Assembly: GCF_004801285.1 (NCBI RefSeq)
Contig: NZ_SSNY01000010.1
Location: 62,001-126,000, forward strand
Length of the DNA stretch: 64,000 nt
Direction of reading: 5' to 3'
Source: Ollibium composti
Lineage (GTDB): Bacteria; Pseudomonadota; Alphaproteobacteria; Rhizobiales; Rhizobiaceae
This document shows positions 27,882-36,127 of the stretch, piece by piece. The notes beneath the pieces were generated by a model. The model had not been told where the DNA came from, did not search any database, and worked only from the letters and a program-made list of their open reading frames with translations. How positions within the stretch are numbered: the stretch's first letter is position 1; each line of letters opens with the position of its first letter. A program made the translations under genes and the position numbers.

Positions 27882-27907
27882 ACCCGGCGCATCGCGCCGG
27901 GTTTTTT
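27882..27907 (+). terminator. Rho-independent terminator of rpsT
   Basis: ACCCGGCGC (27882-27890) pairs with GCGCCGGGT (27894-27902) over a three-base loop and is followed by a T-run. Confidence 0.9.
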
Positions 27908-28660
27908 CGTTTGTCGGCAAGGGCTTGGAAAACGGCCGTGCCGATTGCCGCTGCGGCAGGCCGGCAGACCTCGTTTTCGTTTGCCGGCGGGAGGGCCTGT
28001 CCGGTCCATTAGAGAGCGCGCAAAAGCCTCCGGCGGCGATTGCTCCGGGCAGACATTTCCGTTTTATTCCAGACACTTACGGAAGGTCATCCACAAGCCG
28101 TCCACACTATGCCCAGGGCGGCGGCGAACAAGCCTGTGTCAAGGGAAATAATAAAAAATATTTCGCGCCAGCTACCCTTTTTCACACGGCTTGGAAAAGG
28201 GTTTGAATCACAACGGCTTTGCGGTTTCGACCCGGTGCGACACCGCGCCGGAAGGCGCCCACGCTAACCAGATTCGTTAAAAATCCGTTAGAGGCGGCCT
28301 TGCCCTTTCCACAGCGATTTCGTTAGTGTCTGCCCATCGAAAGGGACGGGCCCCAGGCCCTCGACCTAGCTGAAATCGGCAGCGTCCACAACGCGGATCG
28401 TCTCCGCGAACGGGCGAGGTTTGCCCTCTCGATGCGTAGGGGACTGAGTCATTGTGCATGGCAGTCGCAGGCCCACCGGCTTTAGCCGGGCGGCGTTGCT
28501 TTGCCTGATCGGTTCCCGAGGCCCATGCCGGCAACGCTGGCGGGCAAACGGCGGCAACGGTCAGCGGCGACCGGTGCGGCCGGCAAGGAGCATCGTCGGG
28601 ATCAAGGTGCAGGAGGCGCACCCCCGGCGCAACGAAGGTACGAAGACAGGAACCATAAGA
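27908..28660 (+). other. 753-bp control region between rpsT and dnaA
   Basis: No credible gene lies here. The region includes TCATCCACA (28087-28095), one mismatch from the DnaA box TTATCCACA, and TTTCCACAG (28306-28314), a weaker match. Locally AT-rich segments occur near 28140-28180. A TTAA-N7-TTAG element (28277-28291) resembles a CtrA half-consensus. dnaA is often autoregulated; in Rhizobiales the chromosome origin usually lies elsewhere (near hemE in several species), so I do not call this an origin. The promoter position is not resolved. Confidence 0.5.
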
Positions 28661-30208
28661 ATGCAGAGCGGCACCGAAAGGGAGATGAGCGGCGACATCC
28701 CGTTTGCGGGTAATCCCGGCGGGAGCGACACCGTGGGAAACAGCGCGGCAGACCAGCGCTTCGAGAGCATCAAGGCACAGTTGAAGGCCCGGCTCGGCAG
28801 CGAGGTCTATTCGAGCTGGTTCGGCCGCATGAAGCTGGCCGAAGCCTCCAAGGGCATCGTTCGCCTTTCCGTGCCGACGGCATTCCTGCGCTCCTGGATC
28901 AACGGCCACTATCTCGATCTCATCACCGAATTGTGGAAGCAGCAGGACGACGACGTCCTCAAGGTCGAAATCATCGTGCGCAGCGCCGTGCGGCCTGTGC
29001 GCCACACGGAGGCCGAGGCGGCGCCGGCACGCAAGACCGTACGCCAGACCCAGACGGCGCTTTCCTCCGGCACGCTGGCGCCGGGCAAGCCGGAGCGCAT
29101 TCCCGCACCGCGCAGCGCCGCAAGCGCAGGCGGCGGCATGGACGGCGAGCAGCGCCAGAGCGTGCTCGGCTCGCCGCTCGACCCGCGCTACACCTTCGCT
29201 TCCTTCGTCGAGGGGCCGTCCAACCGGGTGGCGTTCGCGGCGGCCAGGGCGGTGGCCGAGTCGGCTTCCAGCGCCGTGCGCTTCAACCCGCTGTTCCTGC
29301 ATGCCACCGTCGGCCTCGGCAAGACGCACCTGTTGCAGGCGATCGCGGCGGAAGCGCTGAAGCACAACCCGAAATCGCGTGTCGTCTACCTGACGGCCGA
29401 ATATTTCATGTGGCGCTTCGCCACCGCCATCCGCGACAACGACGCACTGACGCTGAAGGAACGACTGCGCGACATCGACCTGCTCATCATCGACGACATG
29501 CAGTTCCTGCAAGGCAAGTCGATCCAGCACGAGTTCTGCCACCTCATCAACATGCTGCTCGACAGCGCCAGGCAGGTGGTGGTGGCGGCCGACCGGCCGC
29601 CAGCGGAGCTGGAATCGCTGGAGCCGCGCGTGCGCTCGCGCCTCAACGGCGGCGTGGCGCTGGAAATGGCGGCGCCCGACTATGCGATGCGGCTTTCGAT
29701 GCTCAAGCAGCGGCTGGCGGCCGCTCAGGCCGAGGATCCTTCGCTCGCCATTGCCGACGACATCATCGCCCACGTGGCGCGCACCGTCACCGGCTCGGGC
29801 CGCGAACTGGAGGGCGCCTTCAACCAGTTGCTGTTCCGCCAGTCGTTCGAGCCGATCACCATCGAGCGCATCGACGACATCCTCGGCCATATCTACCGCT
29901 CGGGCGAACCGAAGCGGGTGCGCATCGAGGACATCCAGCGCATCGTGGCGCGCCACTACAACGTTTCGAAGACGGAACTGCTGTCCAACCGGCGCACACG
30001 CACCATCGTCAAGCCGCGGCAGGTGGCGATGTACCTTTCCAAGGTTATGACGCCGCGCTCCCTGCCCGAGATCGGCCGGCGCTTCGGCGGCCGCGACCAC
30101 ACCACCGTGCTGCATGCCGTGCGCAAGATCGAGGACCTGTCCGGTTCCGACAACACGCTGGCGCAGGAACTGGAGCTGCTGCGGCGGCTGATCAACGACC
30201 AGGCCTGA
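28661..30208 (+). CDS. dnaA: Chromosomal replication initiator DnaA
   Basis: A 515-residue initiator. Domain I begins at about residue 30, a variable linker follows, then the AAA+ ATPase with Walker A GLGKTHLL (about 218-225) and Walker [11 protein letters not shown], and the C-terminal DNA-binding helix-turn-helix with [15 protein letters not shown]. The start is uncertain: ATG 28661 gives a typical length, while ATG 28685 is an alternative. It opens the origin for replication. It stands next to dnaN and recF. Confidence 0.96.
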   Translation: MQSGTEREMSGDIPFAGNPGGSDTVGNSAADQRFESIKAQLKARLGSEVYSSWFGRMKLAEASKGIVRLSVPTAFLRSWINGHYLDLITELWKQQDDDVLKVEIIVRSAVRPVRHTEAEAAPARKTVRQTQTALSSGTLAPGKPERIPAPRSAASAGGGMDGEQRQSVLGSPLDPRYTFASFVEGPSNRVAFAAARAVAESASSAVRFNPLFLHATVGLGKTHLLQAIAAEALKHNPKSRVVYLTAEYFMWRFATAIRDNDALTLKERLRDIDLLIIDDMQFLQGKSIQHEFCHLINMLLDSARQVVVAADRPPAELESLEPRVRSRLNGGVALEMAAPDYAMRLSMLKQRLAAAQAEDPSLAIADDIIAHVARTVTGSGRELEGAFNQLLFRQSFEPITIERIDDILGHIYRSGEPKRVRIEDIQRIVARHYNVSKTELLSNRRTRTIVKPRQVAMYLSKVMTPRSLPEIGRRFGGRDHTTVLHAVRKIEDLSGSDNTLAQELELLRRLINDQA

Positions 30209-30228
30209 AAACGTTCATGAAACCCCTG

Positions 30229-30266
30229 CATGGCCGGCCGCCTTCGCGGACCGGCCATGCGGTTTT
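30229..30266 (+). terminator. Probable terminator of dnaA
   Basis: CATGGCCGG (30229-30237) pairs with CCGGCCATG (30251-30259) over a 13-base loop, followed by a short T-run. It is moderately convincing. Confidence 0.55.
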
Positions 30267-30400
30267 CCGGACGATTTGCCGATGACGGGCGACACTTGCG
30301 GGACCAGATGAAGTTTATCCCCGACAAAGCCTGCGGCGCCTCATCGCACGAGCCTGCCGGGCTTGCTTTTCAAGGGGTTTTCCTGTCAGTTTGACCAGAT

Positions 30401-30416
30401 TCCAAACGAGTTTGGA
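30401..30416. promoter_or_regulatory. 16-bp palindrome upstream of dnaN
   Basis: TCCAAAC-GA-GTTTGGA has perfect 7-bp arms and lies 61 bases before the dnaN ATG. It is a possible operator, but no regulator is known to me. Confidence 0.4.
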
Positions 30417-30476
30417 GCAAGTTGCGGGTCGGCATACCAGAGACCCGCTTTGCCAGTCGGAGCGAGTCTTTTCGTC

Positions 30477-31595
30477 ATGCGCGTGATCCTGGAACGGTCG
30501 AACCTGCTCAAGTCCCTCAACCACGTCCACCGCGTGGTCGAGCGGCGCAACACGATCCCCATCCTGTCCAACGTGCTTCTGTCGGCCGAGGGCGGCTCGC
30601 TCGAAATGAAGGCGACGGACCTGGACCTCGAGATCAACGAGGCGACGCCGGCCAAGGTGGAACAGGCTGGCGCCACCACAGTGCCGGCGCATCTGCTCTA
30701 CGACATCGTGCGCAAGCTCTCCGAGGGTGCGGAGGTGATGCTGAAGACCGACGAGGACGGCAACGCCATGTCGGTTATTTCCGGCCGCTCGTCCTTCCGC
30801 CTGCAATGCCTGCCGCAGTCCGACTTCCCCGAGCTTTCGGCCGGCTCCTTCCCGCATATTTTCCGGCTCGACGCCACGGCACTGAAGACGCTGATCGACA
30901 GGACGCAGTTCGCCATCTCCACCGAGGAGACGCGCTATTACCTCAACGGCATCTACCTGCACGCGATGGATGTCGGCGGCAAGCTCAAGCTGCGCTCGGT
31001 GGCGACCGACGGCCACCGGCTGGCGCGCGCCGAATTCGACGCGCCGGCGGGCTCGGAGGGAATGCCGGGCATCATCATCCCGCGCAAGACGGTCAGCGAG
31101 TTGCAAAAGCTGGTCGACGATCCGGATGTCGCCGTCACGGTCGAGCTTTCCGACACCAAGATCCGCTTCACCATCGGCTCGGTGGTGCTGACCTCGAAGC
31201 TGATCGACGGCACCTTCCCCGACTACCAGCGCGTCATCCCGACCGGCAACGACAAGAAGCTCGTCATCGACCGGCAGACCTTCGCCGCCGCCGTCGACCG
31301 CGTGTCGACCATCTCCTCGGAGCGTGGCCGGGCCGTGAAGCTGGCGATCGCCGACGGCCAGCTGACGCTGACAGTCAACAACCCCGATTCGGGCAGCGCG
31401 ACCGAGGAACTGGCGGCCGACTATTCTTCCGATCCGCTGGAGATCGGCTTCAACGCCCGCTACCTGCTTGACGTCGCCGCCCAGCTCACCGGCAGCGAGG
31501 CGCGCTTCATGCTGGCCGACGCCGGCTCGCCGACGCTCATCCACGACACCAGCGACGAGAACACGCTCTACGTGCTGATGCCGATGCGGGTGTAA
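30477..31595 (+). CDS. dnaN: DNA polymerase III beta sliding clamp
   Basis: A 372-residue clamp, the normal length for the family, starting MRVILERSNLLKSLNHVHRVV. Characteristic segments include RRNTIPILSNVLL and the C-terminus ending in YVLMPMRV. It encircles DNA and tethers the polymerase. It is followed after 13 bases by recF, in the common dnaN-recF order. The longer frame upstream lacks family similarity. Confidence 0.97.
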   Translation: MRVILERSNLLKSLNHVHRVVERRNTIPILSNVLLSAEGGSLEMKATDLDLEINEATPAKVEQAGATTVPAHLLYDIVRKLSEGAEVMLKTDEDGNAMSVISGRSSFRLQCLPQSDFPELSAGSFPHIFRLDATALKTLIDRTQFAISTEETRYYLNGIYLHAMDVGGKLKLRSVATDGHRLARAEFDAPAGSEGMPGIIIPRKTVSELQKLVDDPDVAVTVELSDTKIRFTIGSVVLTSKLIDGTFPDYQRVIPTGNDKKLVIDRQTFAAAVDRVSTISSERGRAVKLAIADGQLTLTVNNPDSGSATEELAADYSSDPLEIGFNARYLLDVAAQLTGSEARFMLADAGSPTLIHDTSDENTLYVLMPMRV

Positions 31596-31608
31596 AGCCG
31601 CGGTCCCT

Positions 31609-32751
31609 GTGCCCTCCCCGCACATTACGCGGCTGACGCTCACCAACTTCCGCAACTATGCGGCGCTGGCGGTCGATCTTCGTCCGGGCGCGGTGGTGCT
31701 GACGGGCGACAACGGCGCCGGCAAGACCAACCTGCTGGAAGCCGTGTCGCTGCTGGCGCCGGGGCGCGGCCTGCGCCGCGCCGCCTATGGCGAGGTGGCG
31801 CGCGAGGGCGGCGACGGCGGCTTCGCCCTGCACGCCCGGCTGGACGGCCCCGGCGGCGAGGCCGAGATCGGCACCGGCACATCCGGCAACGACAATCCCG
31901 GCGAAGGCGGGCGCAAGGTGCGCATCAACGGTGCGGCGGCGCGCTCGGCGGAAGCCATGCTGGAATGGCTGCGCGTGGTGTGGCTGACGCCTTCGATGGA
32001 TTCGCTGTTCACCGGGCCGGCCGGCGACCGCCGGCGTTTCCTCGATAGGCTGGTGCTGGCGATCGACGCCGGCCATGGCCAGCGCGCGCTGGATTACGAA
32101 AAGGCGATGCGCGGCCGCAACCGGCTGCTGGCCGAAGGCTCGCGCGACGGCGCCTGGTTCGAGGCCATCGAGACGCAGATGGCCGAGACGGGCACGGCGA
32201 TCGCCGCCGCCCGCGCCGAGATGGTGCGACTGCTGGCCGCCATGATCGAGCGCCTGCCCGGCGACGGGCCGTTCCCGCAGGCCGACATCGGATTGGCGGG
32301 CGAACTGGAGGCGGCGGTGGCGACGATGCCGGCCGTCGAGGCCGAGGAGCGGTTCCGCCGCGCGCTGGCCGAGGGGCGCGAGCGCGACCGCGCCGCCGGC
32401 CGCACGCTGGAAGGACCGCACCGCGCCGACCTGACCGTGCGGCACCGGCCGAAGGCCATGGCGGCGGAATACTGCTCCACCGGCGAACAGAAGGCGCTGC
32501 TGGTCGGCATCGTGCTGTCGCATGCAAGGCTGACCGGCGAGATGGCCGGCATGGCGCCGATCCTGCTGCTCGACGAGATCGCCGCGCATCTCGACGCCGG
32601 CCGGCGCGCGGCGCTGTTCTCGATCCTCGAGGAACTCGGCGGCCAGACCTTCATGACCGGCACGGATGCAGCACTTTTTTCCAGCCTGAAAGGCCGGGCG
32701 CAGTTTTTGACCGTTGACCATGGCACGGTGACGGCGACGGAAGGGTTTTGA
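31609..32751 (+). CDS. recF: DNA replication and repair protein RecF
   Basis: A 380-residue SMC-like ATPase acting in gap repair with RecO and RecR. It starts with GTG (PSPHITRLTLTNFRNYAAL follows), and Walker A GDNGAGKTN (about residues 36-44) and later LLLLDEIAAHLDAGRR are clear. It lies directly after dnaN. A palindromic repeat follows its stop. Confidence 0.95.
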   Translation: MPSPHITRLTLTNFRNYAALAVDLRPGAVVLTGDNGAGKTNLLEAVSLLAPGRGLRRAAYGEVAREGGDGGFALHARLDGPGGEAEIGTGTSGNDNPGEGGRKVRINGAAARSAEAMLEWLRVVWLTPSMDSLFTGPAGDRRRFLDRLVLAIDAGHGQRALDYEKAMRGRNRLLAEGSRDGAWFEAIETQMAETGTAIAAARAEMVRLLAAMIERLPGDGPFPQADIGLAGELEAAVATMPAVEAEERFRRALAEGRERDRAAGRTLEGPHRADLTVRHRPKAMAAEYCSTGEQKALLVGIVLSHARLTGEMAGMAPILLLDEIAAHLDAGRRAALFSILEELGGQTFMTGTDAALFSSLKGRAQFLTVDHGTVTATEGF

Positions 32752-32761
32752 CACACCACCG

Positions 32762-32898
32762 TCGTCATCCCGGAATTCGCTTTCGAGCGAAGCGAGAAAG
32801 GAATATCCGGGATCCATTCCGTAACCTAGCCGACGTTCCGGCATGGATCCCGGCTTTCGCCTCACGGCTTCGCCGTTCGGCAGCGGCCGGGATGACGA
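32762..32898. repeat. 137-bp palindromic repeat between recF and moeB
   Basis: Outer arms TCGTCATCCCGG (32762-32773) and CCGGGATGACGA (32887-32898) are perfect reverse complements. Inner arms CCGGGATCCATTCCG (32807-32821) and CGGCATGGATCCCGG (32839-32853) match in 14 of 15. Such nested repeats are widespread in rhizobial genomes in my recollection. The element ends 28 bases before the moeB start. Confidence 0.85.
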
Positions 32899-32926
32899 GG
32901 AGATATTCGCGCTCTATGGTTCGACC

Positions 32927-33685
32927 ATGACGACCGCCCTGCCCCTGTCCGACGAGGAACTTGAGCGCTATGCGCGCCATATCGTGCTGCCGGAGGTGGG
33001 CGGGCCTGGGCAGCAGAAACTGAAACGGGCGCGGGTGCTGGTCATCGGCGCCGGCGGGCTTGGCGCGCCGGTGCTGGAATATCTGGCGGCCGCCGGCGTC
33101 GGTACGCTCGGCATCGTCGACGACGACACCGTCTCGCTGTCCAACCTGCAGCGGCAAGTCATCCACGGTACCGAATCGCTCGGCCGCCCGAAAGGCGAAA
33201 GCGCGCGCGAAACCATCCTGCGCATCAACCCGCATATCACGGTCGAGTTGCATGCGCTTCGGCTGACGGCGGACAACGCCCCTGCCCTCGTCGCCGGCTA
33301 CGACCTCACCGTCGACGGTTCCGACAATTTCGACACGCGCTATGCGGTGGCGGACGCTTGCGAGGAAGAGAAAAAGCCGCTGGTCCATGCCGCCGTCGGC
33401 CGTTTCGACGGTTCCGTGACGGTGCTGAAACCGTTCGAGATGGGTACGGACGGCAAGCAGAATCCCTCCTATCGCGACCTGTTCCCCGAGCCGCCGCCCG
33501 CAGGCGTCGTGCCCTCCTGCGCCGAGGCCGGTATTCTGGGCGCGCTGACCGGCGTCATGGGTACGTTGCAGGCGATGGAGGCGATCAAGCTCATCACCGG
33601 CATCGGCGAGCCGCTGGTCGGCCGGTTGCTGCTCTACGACGCGCTGGCGGCGCGCTTCGAGACGATCCGCTACAAGAGGCGCTGA
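32927..33685 (+). CDS. MoeB/ThiF/HesA-type adenylyltransferase
   Basis: A 252-residue ubiquitin-activating-like protein that would adenylylate the C-terminus of a sulfur carrier such as MoaD or ThiS. The nucleotide loop GAGGLGAPV (about 44-52) and the Cys-containing VPSCAEAGILG are present. The usual MoeB zinc cysteines are not: the pattern CYRC appears as SYRD. No rhodanese domain follows. ATG 32927 was chosen because the upstream frame crosses the palindromic repeat. It leaves one base to the aconitase X gene. Confidence 0.88.
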   Translation: MTTALPLSDEELERYARHIVLPEVGGPGQQKLKRARVLVIGAGGLGAPVLEYLAAAGVGTLGIVDDDTVSLSNLQRQVIHGTESLGRPKGESARETILRINPHITVELHALRLTADNAPALVAGYDLTVDGSDNFDTRYAVADACEEEKKPLVHAAVGRFDGSVTVLKPFEMGTDGKQNPSYRDLFPEPPPAGVVPSCAEAGILGALTGVMGTLQAMEAIKLITGIGEPLVGRLLLYDALAARFETIRYKRR

Positions 33686-33686
33686 C

Positions 33687-35522
33687 GTGGCTCTCACCCT
33701 GACCGCCGAGGAACAGGCAGTCGCCGGCGGCCGCGACGGCACCGCAATCGCCATGCGCATGGTCGCCGAGAGCGCCCGTCTGCTTGGCGCGCCGCGCCTG
33801 ATCCCCATCGCTTCGGCCCATATCGACGGCGCGCTCTACCACGGCGATTCCGGCACGCTGTTCGCCGAAAGGCTGGTCGAGGGCGGCGCCAGGGCCGCCG
33901 TGCGGTCAACCCTCAATGTCGGCGCGCTCGACCTCATGGGCTGCTCGAAAGTGCGGCTCGAAGGCCATGAGCGCGCCATGGCGCGGCGCATGATGGACGC
34001 CTACCGCACACTCGGCTGCGAGCCGAGCTGGACCTGCGCGCCCTATCAGGCCGGGCATCGGCCGGCCTTCGGCACGGACGTCGCCTGGGGCGAATCGAAC
34101 GCCGTCGTCTTCTGCAACTCGGTGCTCGGCGCGCGCACCAACCGCTACGGCGATTTCCTCGACATCGCCTGCGCCATCGCCGGCCGCGCGCCGGATTACG
34201 GCCTGCACCGGCCAGAGAACCGGCTGGCAGAGGTGGTGTTCGACGTTTCCGCCCTGCCCCGCGCCTTCCTCGGCTTGGAAATCGCCTGGCCGGTGCTGGG
34301 CAGCCTTTTCGGCCGGGAGGTCGGCACGGCAATCGGCGTCGTCGCCGGCGTCGAGGGCCATCCGGGCGAGGACGCGCTGAAGGCCTTCGGCGCGGCCGCC
34401 GCATCCTCGGGCGCGGTCGGGCTGTTCCATATCGCCGGCGTGACGCCGGAAGCGACGGATGTGGCAACCGCGCTCGGCGGCCTGCCGCCGCGGGCGGTCA
34501 TCCGGGTCACGCCGGACATGGTCGCGGCGGCACGCGCGGCCCTGTCGACGGCAAAGGCCGCTGACCGCATCGATGCAGTGGCCATCGGCAGCCCGCACCT
34601 GTCGCCCGCCGAGTTCGCGGCACTGGAGAGGCTGATCGGCGGCCGGCGGCTGAAAGTGCCGCTCTATGCCTGCACCGGGCGCCACGCGCTGGCCGAACTG
34701 GAAAACGACGGACGGCGCAAGGCACTTGAGGCGGCGGGCGTCACCATCGTCGCCGACACGTGCGTTGTCGTGACCCCGATCCTGCCCGACCTTGCCGGGG
34801 CCGTTTTGATGACCAATTCCGGCAAGTTCGCACACTATGCTCCGGGCAACACCGGGTATGGGGTGCTCTATGGCTCACTGGCCGACTGCGTCGAGAGCGC
34901 GGTGGCCGGACGGCCGGTGTTTTCGGATTTGATGGCGGGTGAAGTGAGCGAGGCAGGTACCCCCACTCCGTCTTGCTTCGCAAGCCACCTCTCCCCCTTA
35001 AAAGGGGAGAGGAAGGGTGCCAAGCTCGCGGCCGGCATTTCCTCTCCCCCGTCGAACGGGGGAGAGGTGGCTTGCGAAGCAAGACGGAGTGGGGGTCGAA
35101 TACCGGCGGACGAAACCACGGCGGAAATCCTCGTCCCCGGCCCTCCCGGCACCGGCGAATCCCTCATCCTCACCGCACCCATCAGCTTCTGGGGCGGCGT
35201 CGATGCGAAGACTGGCCGGATCGCCGACGTGCGCCATCCGCAGCATGGCGAATCCATAGCGGGCAAGGTGCTGTTCCTGCCGGGCACCATCGGCTCGTCG
35301 TCGGCCTCGGCGGTGCTGCTGGAACTCGTTCACAACGGCCATGCGCCGGCCGCGCTCGTTCTTCACGAACCCGACGCGATCCTGCTGCTCGGCCTGATCG
35401 TAGCACGGGAAATGGGCTGGAAGACGCCACCGGCGGTGAAACTGGACCGGGATTGGTTCGGGCGCTTTCGCGGCAAGCGAGTGACCGTCAACGCGCAAGG
35501 AGCCCTCGCCTTTGCCGATTGA
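33687..35522 (+). CDS. Aconitase X-type dehydratase (AcnX) with an inserted in-frame repeat
   Basis: A 611-residue fused AcnX protein. Residues about 1-420 form the large catalytic domain (TCAPYQAGHRP and WGESNAVVFCNSVLGARTNR are characteristic), and about 475-611 the swivel domain (LILTAPISFWGGVDAKTG, GTIGSSSASAVLLEL). Bacterial AcnX proteins act as cis-3-hydroxy-L-proline dehydratases, so that is a plausible role. Residues 425-470 derive from a 138-bp palindromic element, exactly 46 codons, placed in the linker between the two domains. GTG start, one base after moeB. The reading frame is unbroken, so the protein may still function. Confidence 0.85.
   Translation: MALTLTAEEQAVAGGRDGTAIAMRMVAESARLLGAPRLIPIASAHIDGALYHGDSGTLFAERLVEGGARAAVRSTLNVGALDLMGCSKVRLEGHERAMARRMMDAYRTLGCEPSWTCAPYQAGHRPAFGTDVAWGESNAVVFCNSVLGARTNRYGDFLDIACAIAGRAPDYGLHRPENRLAEVVFDVSALPRAFLGLEIAWPVLGSLFGREVGTAIGVVAGVEGHPGEDALKAFGAAAASSGAVGLFHIAGVTPEATDVATALGGLPPRAVIRVTPDMVAAARAALSTAKAADRIDAVAIGSPHLSPAEFAALERLIGGRRLKVPLYACTGRHALAELENDGRRKALEAAGVTIVADTCVVVTPILPDLAGAVLMTNSGKFAHYAPGNTGYGVLYGSLADCVESAVAGRPVFSDLMAGEVSEAGTPTPSCFASHLSPLKGERKGAKLAAGISSPPSNGGEVACEARRSGGRIPADETTAEILVPGPPGTGESLILTAPISFWGGVDAKTGRIADVRHPQHGESIAGKVLFLPGTIGSSSASAVLLELVHNGHAPAALVLHEPDAILLLGLIVAREMGWKTPPAVKLDRDWFGRFRGKRVTVNAQGALAFAD
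34959..35096. repeat. 138-bp palindromic element inside the aconitase X gene
   Basis: Arms of 39 nt (34959-34997 and 35058-35096) are perfect reverse complements beginning ACCCCCACTCCGTCTTGC. Two internal hairpins occur (CCTCTCCCC/GGGGAGAGG around 34989-35012 and a longer one with CCTCTCCCCC near 35041-35067). The ends GTACCCCCAC...GTGGGGGTC match the element at 8681-8820. Both ends fall on codon boundaries of the host gene. Confidence 0.93.
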
Positions 35523-35596
35523 GACCGCATAGCTGTTCCCGCATCCCGGCTCATGTTAGCTTTGCTGCAGATAACTGGCGATCTCGGGGGGATGAG

Positions 35597-36112
35597 ATGA
35601 TCTCGGTTATGCCTGCCCGTAGCGCCCGGGATTTCGATGTCGCCGCCGACCTTTGCCGCAGGCTCGGGCAGTGGGATGCCGAGGCGGTTGCGCCGCACGG
35701 CGTCTCGGCTGCGGACGTAACGGCGATCTTTCATCCCGACCGGAGCGGCAGCGACCTCGTCGCGAAATATAACCATCCGGACGCCATGATGTTTCTCGCG
35801 CGGGTCGAGGACGTGCCGGCCGGATGCGTCGCGTTCGAAGCGTTCGACGAACAGGCCTCGGAGATCGAAAAATTCTTCGTCGACAGGCAATTCCGAGGCA
35901 AGGGCATCGGCAGGTCGCTGATGGCCGCCGCGATGGCGGAACTCGACAAGGGACGGCGGCGAACCGTTCTCCTCCACACGACGTTCTACATGACAAACGC
36001 GATCGCCGTGTACGAGGCCTTCGGCTTCACGCGGTGTCCGCGTTTCCGCCAGACGCCGGAATTCATCAGACATACCGACGTTTTCATGGCGCGCACGCTG
36101 TCGCCGCACTAA
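35597..36112 (+). CDS. GNAT-family N-acetyltransferase
   Basis: A 171-residue acetyltransferase. The acetyl-CoA motif is IEKFFVDRQFRGKGIGRSLM (RGKGIGRSL holds the R/Q-x-x-G-x-G/A loop), and a YEAFGFTR signature follows. The ATG at 35597 has a GGGGGGATGAG ribosome site. The substrate is unknown; the family acetylates amines, including aminoglycosides, polyamines or protein N-termini. Confidence 0.85.
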   Translation: MISVMPARSARDFDVAADLCRRLGQWDAEAVAPHGVSAADVTAIFHPDRSGSDLVAKYNHPDAMMFLARVEDVPAGCVAFEAFDEQASEIEKFFVDRQFRGKGIGRSLMAAAMAELDKGRRRTVLLHTTFYMTNAIAVYEAFGFTRCPRFRQTPEFIRHTDVFMARTLSPH

Positions 36113-36127
36113 CCCGGAACGCGGACG

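Noticed and set aside
28087..28314. Chromosome replication origin upstream of dnaA
   Set aside because: Only weak DnaA-box matches without a cluster or an AT-rich unwinding element; rhizobial origins usually lie elsewhere.
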